Positions 52,220 to 59,229 of a DNA stretch of 64,000 nucleotides are shown one piece after another; the first letter of the stretch is position 1, and the number at the start of each line of letters is the position of its first letter. The translations under genes and the position numbers were made by a program. The notes below the pieces were generated by a model. The model searched no databases and was not told where the DNA came from. It was given only the letters and a program-made list of their open reading frames with translations. This DNA is from JAZKGA01 sp040386235 (lineage in GTDB: Bacteria; Pseudomonadota; Alphaproteobacteria; Micavibrionales; Micavibrionaceae). The stretch is from positions 620,001 to 684,000 of the forward strand of contig JAZKGA010000001.1 in NCBI GenBank assembly GCA_040386235.1, in the 5' to 3' direction.

Positions 52220-53398
52220 ATGAGCAAAGAGAAATTTGAGCGGACGAAGCCGCACGTAAACGTAGGAACGATTGGTCACGTTGACCATGGTAAAACGACG
52301 CTGACAGCGGCGATTACGAAGTACTATTCGAAGACGTTTTTGGGCTATGACCAGATTGATAAAGCGCCAGAAGAGAAAGCGCGTGGTATCACGATTTCAA
52401 CATCGCATGTTGAGTATGAGACAGATAACCGCCACTATGCGCATGTTGACTGCCCAGGGCATGCTGACTACGTGAAGAATATGATCACGGGCGCAGCGCA
52501 GATGGATGGTGCGATTTTGGTAGTGAACGCTGCGGATGGTCCGATGCCACAGACGCGTGAACACATTTTGCTGGCCCGTCAGGTTGGGGTACCTGCGATG
52601 GTTGTGTACCTGAACAAGGTGGATATGGTTGATGACGCTGAGTTGTTGGACCTGGTTGAGATGGAAGTGCGTGAACTGCTGAGCAAGTACGACTTTCCTG
52701 GCGACGATATTCCGATTGTAAAGGGCTCGGCTTTGGCAGCTTTGGAAGGCCGGGATGCGGCGATTGGCGAAGACAGCATCCGCGCACTGATGGCGGCGGT
52801 TGATCAGTATATCCCGACCCCTGCGCGTCCGAAGGATAAACCGTTTTTGATGCCGGTTGAAGATGTGTTCTCGATTTCAGGCCGTGGTACGGTTGTGACG
52901 GGTCGCGTTGAGCAAGGTATCGTGAAGGTTGGTGAAGAGATTGAGATTGTGGGTCTGAAAGATACACAAAAAACAATCGTCACGGGCGTTGAGATGTTCC
53001 GTAAACTGCTGGATCAGGGCGAGGCTGGTGATAACATCGGCGCGCTGCTGCGGGGTACGAAACGTGAAGACGTTGAGCGTGGCCAAGTGCTGTGCGCCCC
53101 TGGTTCGATCACGCCCCACACAGTGTTTACAGCGGAAGCGTATATCCTGTCGAAAGAAGAGGGCGGTCGTCATACGCCGTTCTTTAATAACTATCGTCCG
53201 CAGTTTTACTTCCGGACGACGGATGTGACGGGTGAAGTGTCGTTGGCAGCGGGAACAGAGATGATCATGCCTGGTGACAATGCGTCATTCGAAGTGACGT
53301 TGATCGCCCCGATTGCGATGACAGAAGGTCTGCGCTTCGCGATCCGCGAAGGTGGTCGTACCGTCGGCGCCGGCGTCGTTGCCAAAATCGTTAAGTAA
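52220..53398 (+). CDS. tuf: Elongation factor Tu
   Basis: 392 residues. GTPase domain with GHVDHGKTT (P-loop), DCPGHADYVKNM, NKVDM, then two beta-barrel domains; RGITI with the switch Thr is intact. EF-Tu delivers aminoacyl-tRNA to the ribosome. ATG with GGAG upstream. It lies between tRNA-Gly and tRNA-Trp and ends at its own strong terminator, so it is not read into the rplK operon. Confidence 0.98.
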   Translation: MSKEKFERTKPHVNVGTIGHVDHGKTTLTAAITKYYSKTFLGYDQIDKAPEEKARGITISTSHVEYETDNRHYAHVDCPGHADYVKNMITGAAQMDGAILVVNAADGPMPQTREHILLARQVGVPAMVVYLNKVDMVDDAELLDLVEMEVRELLSKYDFPGDDIPIVKGSALAALEGRDAAIGEDSIRALMAAVDQYIPTPARPKDKPFLMPVEDVFSISGRGTVVTGRVEQGIVKVGEEIEIVGLKDTQKTIVTGVEMFRKLLDQGEAGDNIGALLRGTKREDVERGQVLCAPGSITPHTVFTAEAYILSKEEGGRHTPFFNNYRPQFYFRTTDVTGEVSLAAGTEMIMPGDNASFEVTLIAPIAMTEGLRFAIREGGRTVGAGVVAKIVK

Positions 53399-53420
53399 GA
53401 CGAAACATTATAGATTTAGA

Positions 53421-53447
53421 AAAGCCCCGCTTTTGCGGGGCTTTTTA
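53421..53447 (+). terminator. Rho-independent terminator after tuf
   Basis: AAAGCCCCGC-TTTT-GCGGGGCTTTTT: a 10-bp stem and a U-tract, 22 bases after the tuf stop. Confidence 0.95.
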
Positions 53448-53629
53448 TGTGTGCTGAAAATCCTGCCCAGGAAGCGCTGTACTTGATGCAAAGGACGCAA
53501 CCTTACTTTAATGTCATTGCAGATTTTGTGGCCGAGAAAAATGCCTATATCCGGCTGTTGAATGGCGTGTTGCTCCACTATGGTCCCGTTGTAAAGGTGC
53601 CCGGCTCTACGCCCAAAGCCCAAATTTAG
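53447..53629 (+). CDS. Possible small ORF after the tuf terminator
   Basis: A 60-residue frame beginning at an ATG in the U-tract of the tuf terminator, with no ribosome site. An inner Met (53486) is possible. No similarity is recognised. It fills most of the 300-base gap between tuf and tRNA-Trp; it may be chance or a gene remnant. Confidence 0.22.
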   Translation: MCAENPAQEALYLMQRTQPYFNVIADFVAEKNAYIRLLNGVLLHYGPVVKVPGSTPKAQI

Positions 53630-53704
53630 GACGGCAGCGCCCCAGGGTGCTTTTTATACTTGGCAGAAACCGGCATTTCAGTTACAACACAAGCCGATTG
53701 GTAG

Positions 53705-53779
53705 AGGGGTATAGCTCAGCGGTAGAGCATCGGTCTCCAAAACCGAGGGTCGAGGGTTCAAATCCTTCTGCCCCTGCCA
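53705..53779 (+). tRNA. tRNA-Trp (CCA)
   Basis: Acceptor AGGGGTA/TGCCCCT, D arm GCTCAGCGGTAGAGC, anticodon stem TCGGT/ACCGA around CTCCAAA (anticodon CCA), T arm GAGGG-TTCAAAT-CCTTC, discriminator G and encoded CCA. Usually followed by secE-nusG; here followed by repeats. Confidence 0.96.
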
Positions 53780-53839
53780 TTCAGCCTTCTGCCCTGCCAT
53801 TGATTTGAACCTGAGACAAAACAAATAAGGTGGGTTCAC
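53758..53839 (+). repeat. tRNA-Trp-end repeat, copy 1 (overlaps the tRNA)
   Basis: Begins in the T loop of tRNA-Trp and continues through a 20-base minisatellite unit (CATTCAGCCTTCTGCCCTGC) to GGTGGGTTCAC. GGTTCAAATC (53755-53764) reappears inverted as GATTTGAACC at 53802-53811. Confidence 0.85.
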
Positions 53840-53868
53840 GGCATGGCATAAGCCATGACGCGACGCAG

Positions 53869-53970
53869 TCAAATCCTTCTGCCCCTGCCATTCAGCCTTC
53901 TGCCCTGCCATTCAGTCTTCTGCCCTGTCATTGATTTGAACCTGAGACAAAACAAATAAGGTGGGTTCAC
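53869..53970 (+). repeat. tRNA-Trp-end repeat, copy 2 with an extra minisatellite unit
   Basis: Repeats copy 1 from TCAAATCC (the last 22 bases of the tRNA) to GGTGGGTTCAC, with one additional 20-base unit (CATTCAGTCTTCTGCCCTGT). A 29-base spacer with CATGGC-ATAA-GCCATG hairpin (53842-53857) separates the copies. Apart from these repeats I see no gene between 53780 and 54060. Confidence 0.85.
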
Positions 53971-54060
53971 CACGTTCTGTAATCCTTAATCGTATCGCGT
54001 GGAACTATTCTTGTGTAAGATTGTATGTCCAGTAGAGACAATATAAATGAGGAGAGAATA

Positions 54061-54291
54061 ATGAATAAAACGATGTTAGCAGTCATGTGTGTTGTCTGTT
54101 TGGGCCTGACGGCTTGTGGCGATACCAAAGGTGAGCGTGCCTTAAGTGGTGCGGGTGTTGGTGCGGGTGTTGGTGCAGCTGCTGCGGCTGTGACAAGCGG
54201 CAGCCTGGTCACGGGTGCGGTTATCGGTGGGGCCGTTGGTGCCGCAACCGGTGCCTTGACAGACAAAGACCAGATCAACCTGGAAAAATAA
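54061..54291 (+). CDS. Glycine-zipper lipoprotein
   Basis: 76 residues with AGGAGAG before the ATG. Lipobox LTAC (Cys19), then a Gly/Ala/Val zipper (GAGVGAGVGAAAAAV, GAVIGGAVGAATGAL) as in osmotically induced or SlyB-like small envelope proteins. It is probably membrane-associated through the zipper helices and acts in the envelope; a precise role cannot be given. Upstream lie the tRNA-Trp repeats. Confidence 0.8.
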   Translation: MNKTMLAVMCVVCLGLTACGDTKGERALSGAGVGAGVGAAAAAVTSGSLVTGAVIGGAVGAATGALTDKDQINLEK

Positions 54292-54339
54292 AAAACAAGG
54301 TTCGACCTTAGCGTTTCGGCGCTAAATGTTGGAGTGGCG

Positions 54340-54366
54340 CCCCCTCTTGGTTCTCCCGAGAGGGGG
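54340..54366. terminator. Hairpin between convergent genes
   Basis: CCCCCTCTTGG (54340-54350) pairs with CCGAGAGGGGG (54356-54366), one T-G pair included, around a 5-base loop. The following T-tract is weak (TGTTTATG). It lies between the glycine-zipper gene and the convergent unknown gene. Confidence 0.65.
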
Positions 54367-54369
54367 TGT

Positions 54370-55203
54370 TTATGTGCGCAAGGTCAGGCTGTCCTTACGC
54401 CCACGCTGTCTGCATGTACGACCTAATGCCGCCTGCAAATCAGCGGGTATGTAAGAGGCATTTTCGTTACAGAAATCCGTTAAGCTCATTACTTCAAAGC
54501 CATCAGCATTATAGAATGGGTCCCGAAGACTATCTTTCAGCGTTGGAAAATAGGCGTTGCGCGCCCCGACGGCCCCATACTGCAATAATTGATAGATTTT
54601 TTCTTCCAGTACGTCCGCTGCTGTATTTCTAGACACGGTTGGCGGCCACATCATCAATTTGTATGCGTTTGCCGTGGCTGCGTCTGCTTCAAGAACACGT
54701 TGGGCCACATAAAATTGCATGGCGACATCAAGTGGGGTCAGGAGACGGGCATTTGCATTGCCAAAACACATCGTGCTGGCGCTGCGCGCTGTGGCCGTGT
54801 TAAAAGGTAAGTGCCGATCACAGCTTTCATAAGCCCGACGCAAGGCAATGAAAGTATCTGGCTTGTTACTTAAAAGCGCCAAGTAGATATCCTGACAATC
54901 TTCCAGGGCCATCGTAATATTACGGCCATTGAAGCCCGCTTCAATAACATTCGTTTCAATCGGTGTATTGCCATTCAGACTGCTTATGAAGCGTGATAAA
55001 GTCCGCTCCGCCCCGATAAAAGCCGCATACATATGCAGTGACAATCCCCCGCCGCCGTGCGGGGTATGTCGGGCCAGGGCCGCGATATCGGTATCTGCTG
55101 CTAGAATGTCTAGAAGTGTTGCGGCGTTACAGTCATTGGTCAGGATGGCATCCTTAATCGTGCTCCCAAGTTCCTGATCCACCGCAGGTGATGTGTTGGT
55201 CAT
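54370..55203 (-). CDS. Hypothetical protein with ankyrin-like features
   Basis: 277 residues with AAGGAAG before the ATG. Not recognised. The N-terminal half is helical with short repeats suggestive of ankyrin or similar helical solenoids (NAATLLDILAADTDIAALARHTPHGGGGLSLHMYAAFIG, then NGRNITMALEDCQDIYLALLSNKPDTFIAL), but no clear consensus. No signal peptide or membrane segment; the end is basic with two Cys. Flanked by the glycine-zipper gene and lysA. Could be cytoplasmic or secreted by a non-classical route; no function is proposed. Confidence 0.72.
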   Translation of the reverse strand: MTNTSPAVDQELGSTIKDAILTNDCNAATLLDILAADTDIAALARHTPHGGGGLSLHMYAAFIGAERTLSRFISSLNGNTPIETNVIEAGFNGRNITMALEDCQDIYLALLSNKPDTFIALRRAYESCDRHLPFNTATARSASTMCFGNANARLLTPLDVAMQFYVAQRVLEADAATANAYKLMMWPPTVSRNTAADVLEEKIYQLLQYGAVGARNAYFPTLKDSLRDPFYNADGFEVMSLTDFCNENASYIPADLQAALGRTCRQRGRKDSLTLRT

Positions 55204-55292
55204 CGTTTCTTCCTTTGTGTATCCAAATATACATAATGTATTAGAATTGCAAGGAGGAAGGTGAAATAGGCAAGATTGCGAAATGTGATGCC

Positions 55293-56495
55293 TTACACGC
55301 TCTCCAGCGCCAGCAATTCATCCATTGTCTGGCGCCGGCGGATCAGGCGGGCTGTATCGCCATCCACCAGGATTTCGGCACAATAGGGACGTGAATTGTA
55401 ATTAGATGACATGGATGCGCCATACGCCCCGGCAGTCTTGAACACAATGTAATCCCCGATATCGGCGCGGGGAAGCGGGCGGGTCAGCATTTCACCCCCG
55501 GCGGCCTGGGTAAAGACATCGCCTGACTCGCATAATGGCCCGGCCACCACCGCAGGGTAGGTCGGTGCCGATTTCTGGCGACCATCAGGCGCATGAACGG
55601 TAATGTCGTGATAGCTGCCATACATCGCGGGCCGGACCAGCTCGGTAAATCCGGCATCTGCCAGAATGTAATGGAGAGACCCCATATCTTTGACGGCTCG
55701 CACCTCGGCCCACAATGTGCCTGCTTCAGCGACCAGATAGCGGCCAGGCTCAATCTCCAGCTTAACATCATGACCCAGATGGGCGGCCAGTTTCCGCCGG
55801 GCCGTGTCCCATAATGTGTGGTAATGGGTGATGTCCACCGGGGTTTCGTGCGCCTGATACGGAACAGACAGGCCGCCCCCGGCGGAAATGGCGGGAACGT
55901 CAATAGCATAGCGGACAATAAAATCGACCATGGCGTCACACACCTGGGCCAGGTGATCGTAATCAACGCCCGACCCGATATGCATATGAACGCCTTTCAG
56001 GCGCAGGCCGAAATGGGCGATCGCGGCCAGGGCTGCGGGTGCATCGTGATGCCAGATGCCGTGCTTGCTGGTCTCTCCGCCTGTATTTGTCTTGGTGGAA
56101 TGGCCGTGGCCAAACCCAGGATTGATGCGCAGCCACACAGGATGGCCAGGATTTTGTGCGCCCAGCTGGTGCAGCATGTCAATAGAACCGGCATTTACGG
56201 TAATGCCATTTGCAATGACGAAATCAAGTGTCTCCCGGTCCATCAGGTCGGCGGTAAAAACGATATCAGCTGGGGTATAGCCCGCATGTATGGCGCGGAT
56301 AATCTCGCCTTTTGATACGGCATCGACCTTAACCCCGCATGCATGCATCAGGCCCAGTATATGGGTGTTCGAACAGGCTTTCTGGGCGTAACGGATGATA
56401 TCAAAGGGCGCCAGATCGGCGATCCGTTGGCGTATGGTCGGGGCGTCATAAATCCACAAAGGGGTGCCGTAAGTCGCGATAAGGTCAGGTATCAT
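55293..56495 (-). CDS. lysA: Diaminopimelate decarboxylase
   Basis: 400 residues from the ATG at 56495 with AGGCGG upstream. PLP fold type III: Schiff-base Lys in RYAQKACSNTHIL (residue about 37, the E. coli-type variant), HIGSG phosphate loop, EPGRY, and CESGD with the Cys of the second-subunit active site, plus YGASMSSNYNSRP. It makes L-lysine from meso-diaminopimelate. It is transcribed away from rplK and occupies the place where secE-nusG normally lie. Confidence 0.93.
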   Translation of the reverse strand: MIPDLIATYGTPLWIYDAPTIRQRIADLAPFDIIRYAQKACSNTHILGLMHACGVKVDAVSKGEIIRAIHAGYTPADIVFTADLMDRETLDFVIANGITVNAGSIDMLHQLGAQNPGHPVWLRINPGFGHGHSTKTNTGGETSKHGIWHHDAPAALAAIAHFGLRLKGVHMHIGSGVDYDHLAQVCDAMVDFIVRYAIDVPAISAGGGLSVPYQAHETPVDITHYHTLWDTARRKLAAHLGHDVKLEIEPGRYLVAEAGTLWAEVRAVKDMGSLHYILADAGFTELVRPAMYGSYHDITVHAPDGRQKSAPTYPAVVAGPLCESGDVFTQAAGGEMLTRPLPRADIGDYIVFKTAGAYGASMSSNYNSRPYCAEILVDGDTARLIRRRQTMDELLALESV

Positions 56496-56576
56496 GCCGC
56501 CTATGAAGCCAGAGCGTGATGTGGCTGGCAAGCCCCGATATCCGTCATTTCACTTTTTTCCTTGCGTCTATTACCT

Positions 56577-56676
56577 TTATCTCTTAAAACCAGCCACAGT
56601 TCGGTGGAAGGTGAGGGGTGAAGTCCATCCCCAGCCGTACCACCACCCGTCACTGCCAAAAAGTACGAGGTGTAAA
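56577..56676 (+). promoter_or_regulatory. Possible structured rplK leader
   Basis: Within the 181 bases between lysA and rplK, GGTGG/CCACC flank GGGG-TGAAGTCCAT-CCCC, a hairpin suited to an L1-binding autoregulatory leader as known for rplKA operons. Exact L1 motif not verified. Confidence 0.35.
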
Positions 56677-57108
56677 ATGGCAAAAAAAATCACAGGTTAT
56701 ATTAACCTGCAAATTCCGGCTGGGTCGGCCAATCCGTCGCCCCCGATCGGTCCTGCGCTGGGTCAGCGCGGCGTTAACATCATGGAATTCTGTAAGGCGT
56801 TTAACGCGCAGACAGAGTCGCTGGAAAAAGGCATGCCTATTCCTGTCGTCATTACCGTGTTTGAAGACCGTTCCTTTACCTTCATCATGAAAACACCGCC
56901 AGCCGCATACTTCATTGTAAAAGCGACTGGCATTGCCCGCGGGTCAAAAACCCCTGGCAAGGATGTGGCTGGCAAGATCACCAAGGCGCAAGTCCGTGAC
57001 ATTGCTGAGAAGAAAAAAGTTGATTTAAACGCCAACGACATTGAAGCGGCTATGCGGATCATTGAAGGCTCCGCGCGCTCAATGGGCGTCGAAGTTGTGG
57101 AGGGTTAA
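56677..57108 (+). CDS. rplK: 50S ribosomal protein L11
   Basis: 143 residues, ATG at 56677 after GAGG; the frame is open upstream but unrelated. N-terminal domain KKITGYINLQIPAGSANPSPPIGPALGQRGVNIMEFCKAFN binds the L11 stalk factors; C-terminal rRNA-binding domain includes GIARGSKTPGKDVAGKI. It forms the GTPase-associated centre with 23S rRNA. rplA follows 4 bases later. Confidence 0.98.
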   Translation: MAKKITGYINLQIPAGSANPSPPIGPALGQRGVNIMEFCKAFNAQTESLEKGMPIPVVITVFEDRSFTFIMKTPPAAYFIVKATGIARGSKTPGKDVAGKITKAQVRDIAEKKKVDLNANDIEAAMRIIEGSARSMGVEVVEG

Positions 57109-57111
57109 GAC

Positions 57112-57807
57112 ATGGCCATTGGCAAGAAAATGAAAGCTGCGAACAGCAGCGTTGATCGGCTGAAACTGTACACACTTGATCAAGCTGTTGGTCTGCTGCA
57201 AGCAGCGTCCAAAAGCCGCAAATTCGACGAAACAGTCGAAATTGCCATCAATCTGGGTGTTGACCCACGTCAATCCGACCAGAACGTCCGCGGCGTTATC
57301 GTCCTGCCACACGGCACGGGTGCTAAACTGCGCGTTGCTGTGTTCGCGAAGGATGCCAAGGCGGATGAAGCCAAGGCTGCTGGTGCTGACATTGTTGGTG
57401 CAGAAGACCTGGTTGACAAGATCAATGCAGGCGAAATCGCGTTTGACCGTTGCATTGCAACGCCGGACATGATGGGCCTGGTTGGCCGTGTTGCGAAGGT
57501 TCTAGGCCCACGTGGCCTGATGCCGAACCCGAAACTGGGTACGGTTACGCCTGACGTGAAAAAAGCGGTTCAAGATGCCAAAAGCGGCTCTGTCGAATTC
57601 CGCGCTGAAAAAGCCGGTATCGTCCATGCCGGCATTGGCAAGGCCAGCTTTGATGCCAAAAAATTGGTTGAGAATACCAAGGCCCTGATCGACGCTATTC
57701 AAAAAGCCCGCCCATCCGGTGCGAAAGGGACGTATCTGCAAAAGATCACCCTGACATCGACAATGGGTCCAGGTGTGAAGATCGATATCGCTTCGCTGAA
57801 CGACTAG
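57112..57807 (+). CDS. rplA: 50S ribosomal protein L1
   Basis: 231 residues with GGAGGG before the ATG. Conserved core VEIAINLGVDPRQSDQNVRG, LGPRGLMPNPKLGTVT and STMGPGVKID. L1 binds the L1 stalk of 23S rRNA and represses its own operon in other bacteria. It ends before a strong terminator, so rplJL needs its own promoter. Confidence 0.98.
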   Translation: MAIGKKMKAANSSVDRLKLYTLDQAVGLLQAASKSRKFDETVEIAINLGVDPRQSDQNVRGVIVLPHGTGAKLRVAVFAKDAKADEAKAAGADIVGAEDLVDKINAGEIAFDRCIATPDMMGLVGRVAKVLGPRGLMPNPKLGTVTPDVKKAVQDAKSGSVEFRAEKAGIVHAGIGKASFDAKKLVENTKALIDAIQKARPSGAKGTYLQKITLTSTMGPGVKIDIASLND

Positions 57808-57825
57808 GATTAAAAAGACTTTCTG

Positions 57826-57852
57826 AAAAACCCCGCTTTTGCGGGGTTTTTT
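57826..57852 (+). terminator. Rho-independent terminator after rplA
   Basis: AAAAACCCCGC-TTTT-GCGGGGTTTTTT: a perfect stem with U-tract, of the same design as the one after tuf. Confidence 0.95.
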
Positions 57853-57881
57853 AATGGCTGGCGGGCTGGCCGGGCAAATGT

Positions 57882-57922
57882 TTGACAAAATGTTTGACAG
57901 GTCGGGCGTAATCGGGCATATC
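57882..57922 (+). promoter_or_regulatory. Tandem -35 boxes of the rplJ promoter
   Basis: TTGACA occurs at 57882-57887 and 57894-57899. A weak -10-like CATATC at 57917-57922 is 17 bases after the second box. Confidence 0.5.
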
Positions 57923-58074
57923 AACCGCAACCTATCCAAGACTGGCGGCATTCAAGTAAGCCCACCATAGATGGGAAAACGGAACACCCGCCTGGCGGGG
58001 ATGCTGTTTTTTCAACTGGATTTTGGATGGGACGTAACGATGTGTTATGTCCCTTTTTTGTAATGGAGAGCAAC
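57923..58074 (+). promoter_or_regulatory. rplJL leader (L10 autoregulatory region)
   Basis: The 150-base leader before rplJ holds GC-rich hairpins (e.g. CCCGCC/GGCGGG near 57992-58000) and a U-rich run, then GGAGAG at 58064. L10-L12 binding to this leader is known in many bacteria; here the structure is inferred. Confidence 0.45.
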
Positions 58075-58581
58075 ATGGATCGCGCACAAAAAGCGTCTGA
58101 GTTAATTCATCTGAAAAAACGGTTCAAGGACGATGATATCGTTCTGATCGTTCATTATGATGGATTGACAGTGGCCCAGGTTTCCCTTCTGCGGCGCGAA
58201 ATGCAAAGCAAAGGGTCGAGCTTTAAGGTCACGAAAAACAAGTTGGCTGCTTTAGCGGTAAAAGGTACTCGGTACGAGCATCTGGAATCGTTGTTCAAAG
58301 GGCCAATGGCGATCGCATCCGGGCAGGACACTGCCGGGACCGCGAAAGCTTTATACGAGTTTGCTAAGAAAAACGACAAACTGAAAATCCTGGGCGGTGG
58401 CCTGGGTGAAACAGTGTTGAGTAAAGCAGCAGTCGAACAGCTGGCGAAACTGCCATCTCTGGACGAACTGCGCGCCAAACTTCTTGGCTTGCTGGTTGCG
58501 CCTGCAACCAAAATTGCCGGTGTTGTGCAGGCCCCCGCGGGTCAGCTGGCACGGGTTGTTGGGGCGTATGCCAACAAGTAA
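58075..58581 (+). CDS. rplJ: 50S ribosomal protein L10
   Basis: 168 residues, ATG at 58075 after GGAGAG. Typical RNA-binding N-terminus (MDRAQKASELIHLKKRF, HYDGLTVAQVSLLRREMQSKGSSFKVTKNKLAALAV) and the C-terminal helix that binds L7/L12 dimers (LARVVGAYANK region). It forms the stalk base. The upstream extension of the frame lies within the leader and lacks L10 similarity. Confidence 0.97.
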   Translation: MDRAQKASELIHLKKRFKDDDIVLIVHYDGLTVAQVSLLRREMQSKGSSFKVTKNKLAALAVKGTRYEHLESLFKGPMAIASGQDTAGTAKALYEFAKKNDKLKILGGGLGETVLSKAAVEQLAKLPSLDELRAKLLGLLVAPATKIAGVVQAPAGQLARVVGAYANK

Positions 58582-58639
58582 CCCTTATTTTCTACTTGCG
58601 TAAAAAAAAGTCTGTTTAAACATTTAAAGGAGAATGAAA

Positions 58640-59008
58640 ATGGCAAATTTGGATAAAATCGTTGAAGAACTGTCAGCGTTGACAGTATTAGAAGCTGCTG
58701 ACCTGGCGAAGCTGCTGGAAGACAAGTGGGGCGTTTCGGCTGCTGCACCTGTTGCCGTTGCTGCTGCTGGCGCTGCTGCTGCCCCTGCTGAAGAGAAAGA
58801 CAGCTTTGATGTCGTTCTGAAAGCTGCTGGCGACAAGAAAATCGAAGTGATTAAAGAAGTCCGTGCAATCACCAACCTGGGCCTGAAAGAAGCCAAGGAT
58901 CTGGTTGAAGGCGCTCCACAGCCTTTGAAACAAGGCCTGAAGAAGGATGAAGCTGCGAAAATCAAAGCTCAGCTGGAAGCAGCTGGCGCGACTGTTGAAT
59001 TGGTATAA
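58640..59008 (+). CDS. rplL: 50S ribosomal protein L7/L12
   Basis: 122 residues; AGGAG precedes the ATG at 58640 by 7 bases, and a nearer ATG at 58634 is less well spaced. N-terminal dimer domain (NLDKIVEELSALTVLEAADLAKLLEDKWG), Ala-rich hinge and C-terminal factor-binding domain (KIEVIKEVRAITNLGLKEAKDLVEGAP) are complete. It recruits translational GTPases to the ribosome. Confidence 0.98.
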   Translation: MANLDKIVEELSALTVLEAADLAKLLEDKWGVSAAAPVAVAAAGAAAAPAEEKDSFDVVLKAAGDKKIEVIKEVRAITNLGLKEAKDLVEGAPQPLKQGLKKDEAAKIKAQLEAAGATVELV

Positions 59009-59076
59009 TCCAATTCTAACAACGTGATTTTCGTTGTGGACAAGCGGACGTAATTCCGCTACTAACGCGATACGCG

Positions 59077-59120
59077 ATGGCGAAGGACAGTTTATTTGTC
59101 CCTCGCCATTTAGCGTTTTA
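59077..59120 (+). terminator. rplL-rpoB intergenic attenuator-like hairpin
   Basis: ATGGCGA-A-GGACA (59077-59089) pairs with TGTCC-C-TCGCCAT (59097-59109), one mismatch, followed by a broken T-tract (TTAGCGTTTTATT). It matches the partial terminator or processing site usual between rplL and rpoB. Confidence 0.55.
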
Positions 59121-59229
59121 TTACAGGAAGCATGGTTGACTGGTGTGGTGCAGTGACCTGTTATTTCCTCCAAGCATTTGACATTGATAAATATTTTTGA
59201 CTGCTAACGACGGCAAAGGGCAAAATACG

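Noticed and set aside
53678..53911. Minus-strand frame ending in a LNPRPSVLETDALPLSYTP-like peptide
   Set aside because: It is antisense to tRNA-Trp and its repeats; this peptide is a well-known artefact of reading tRNA genes backwards.
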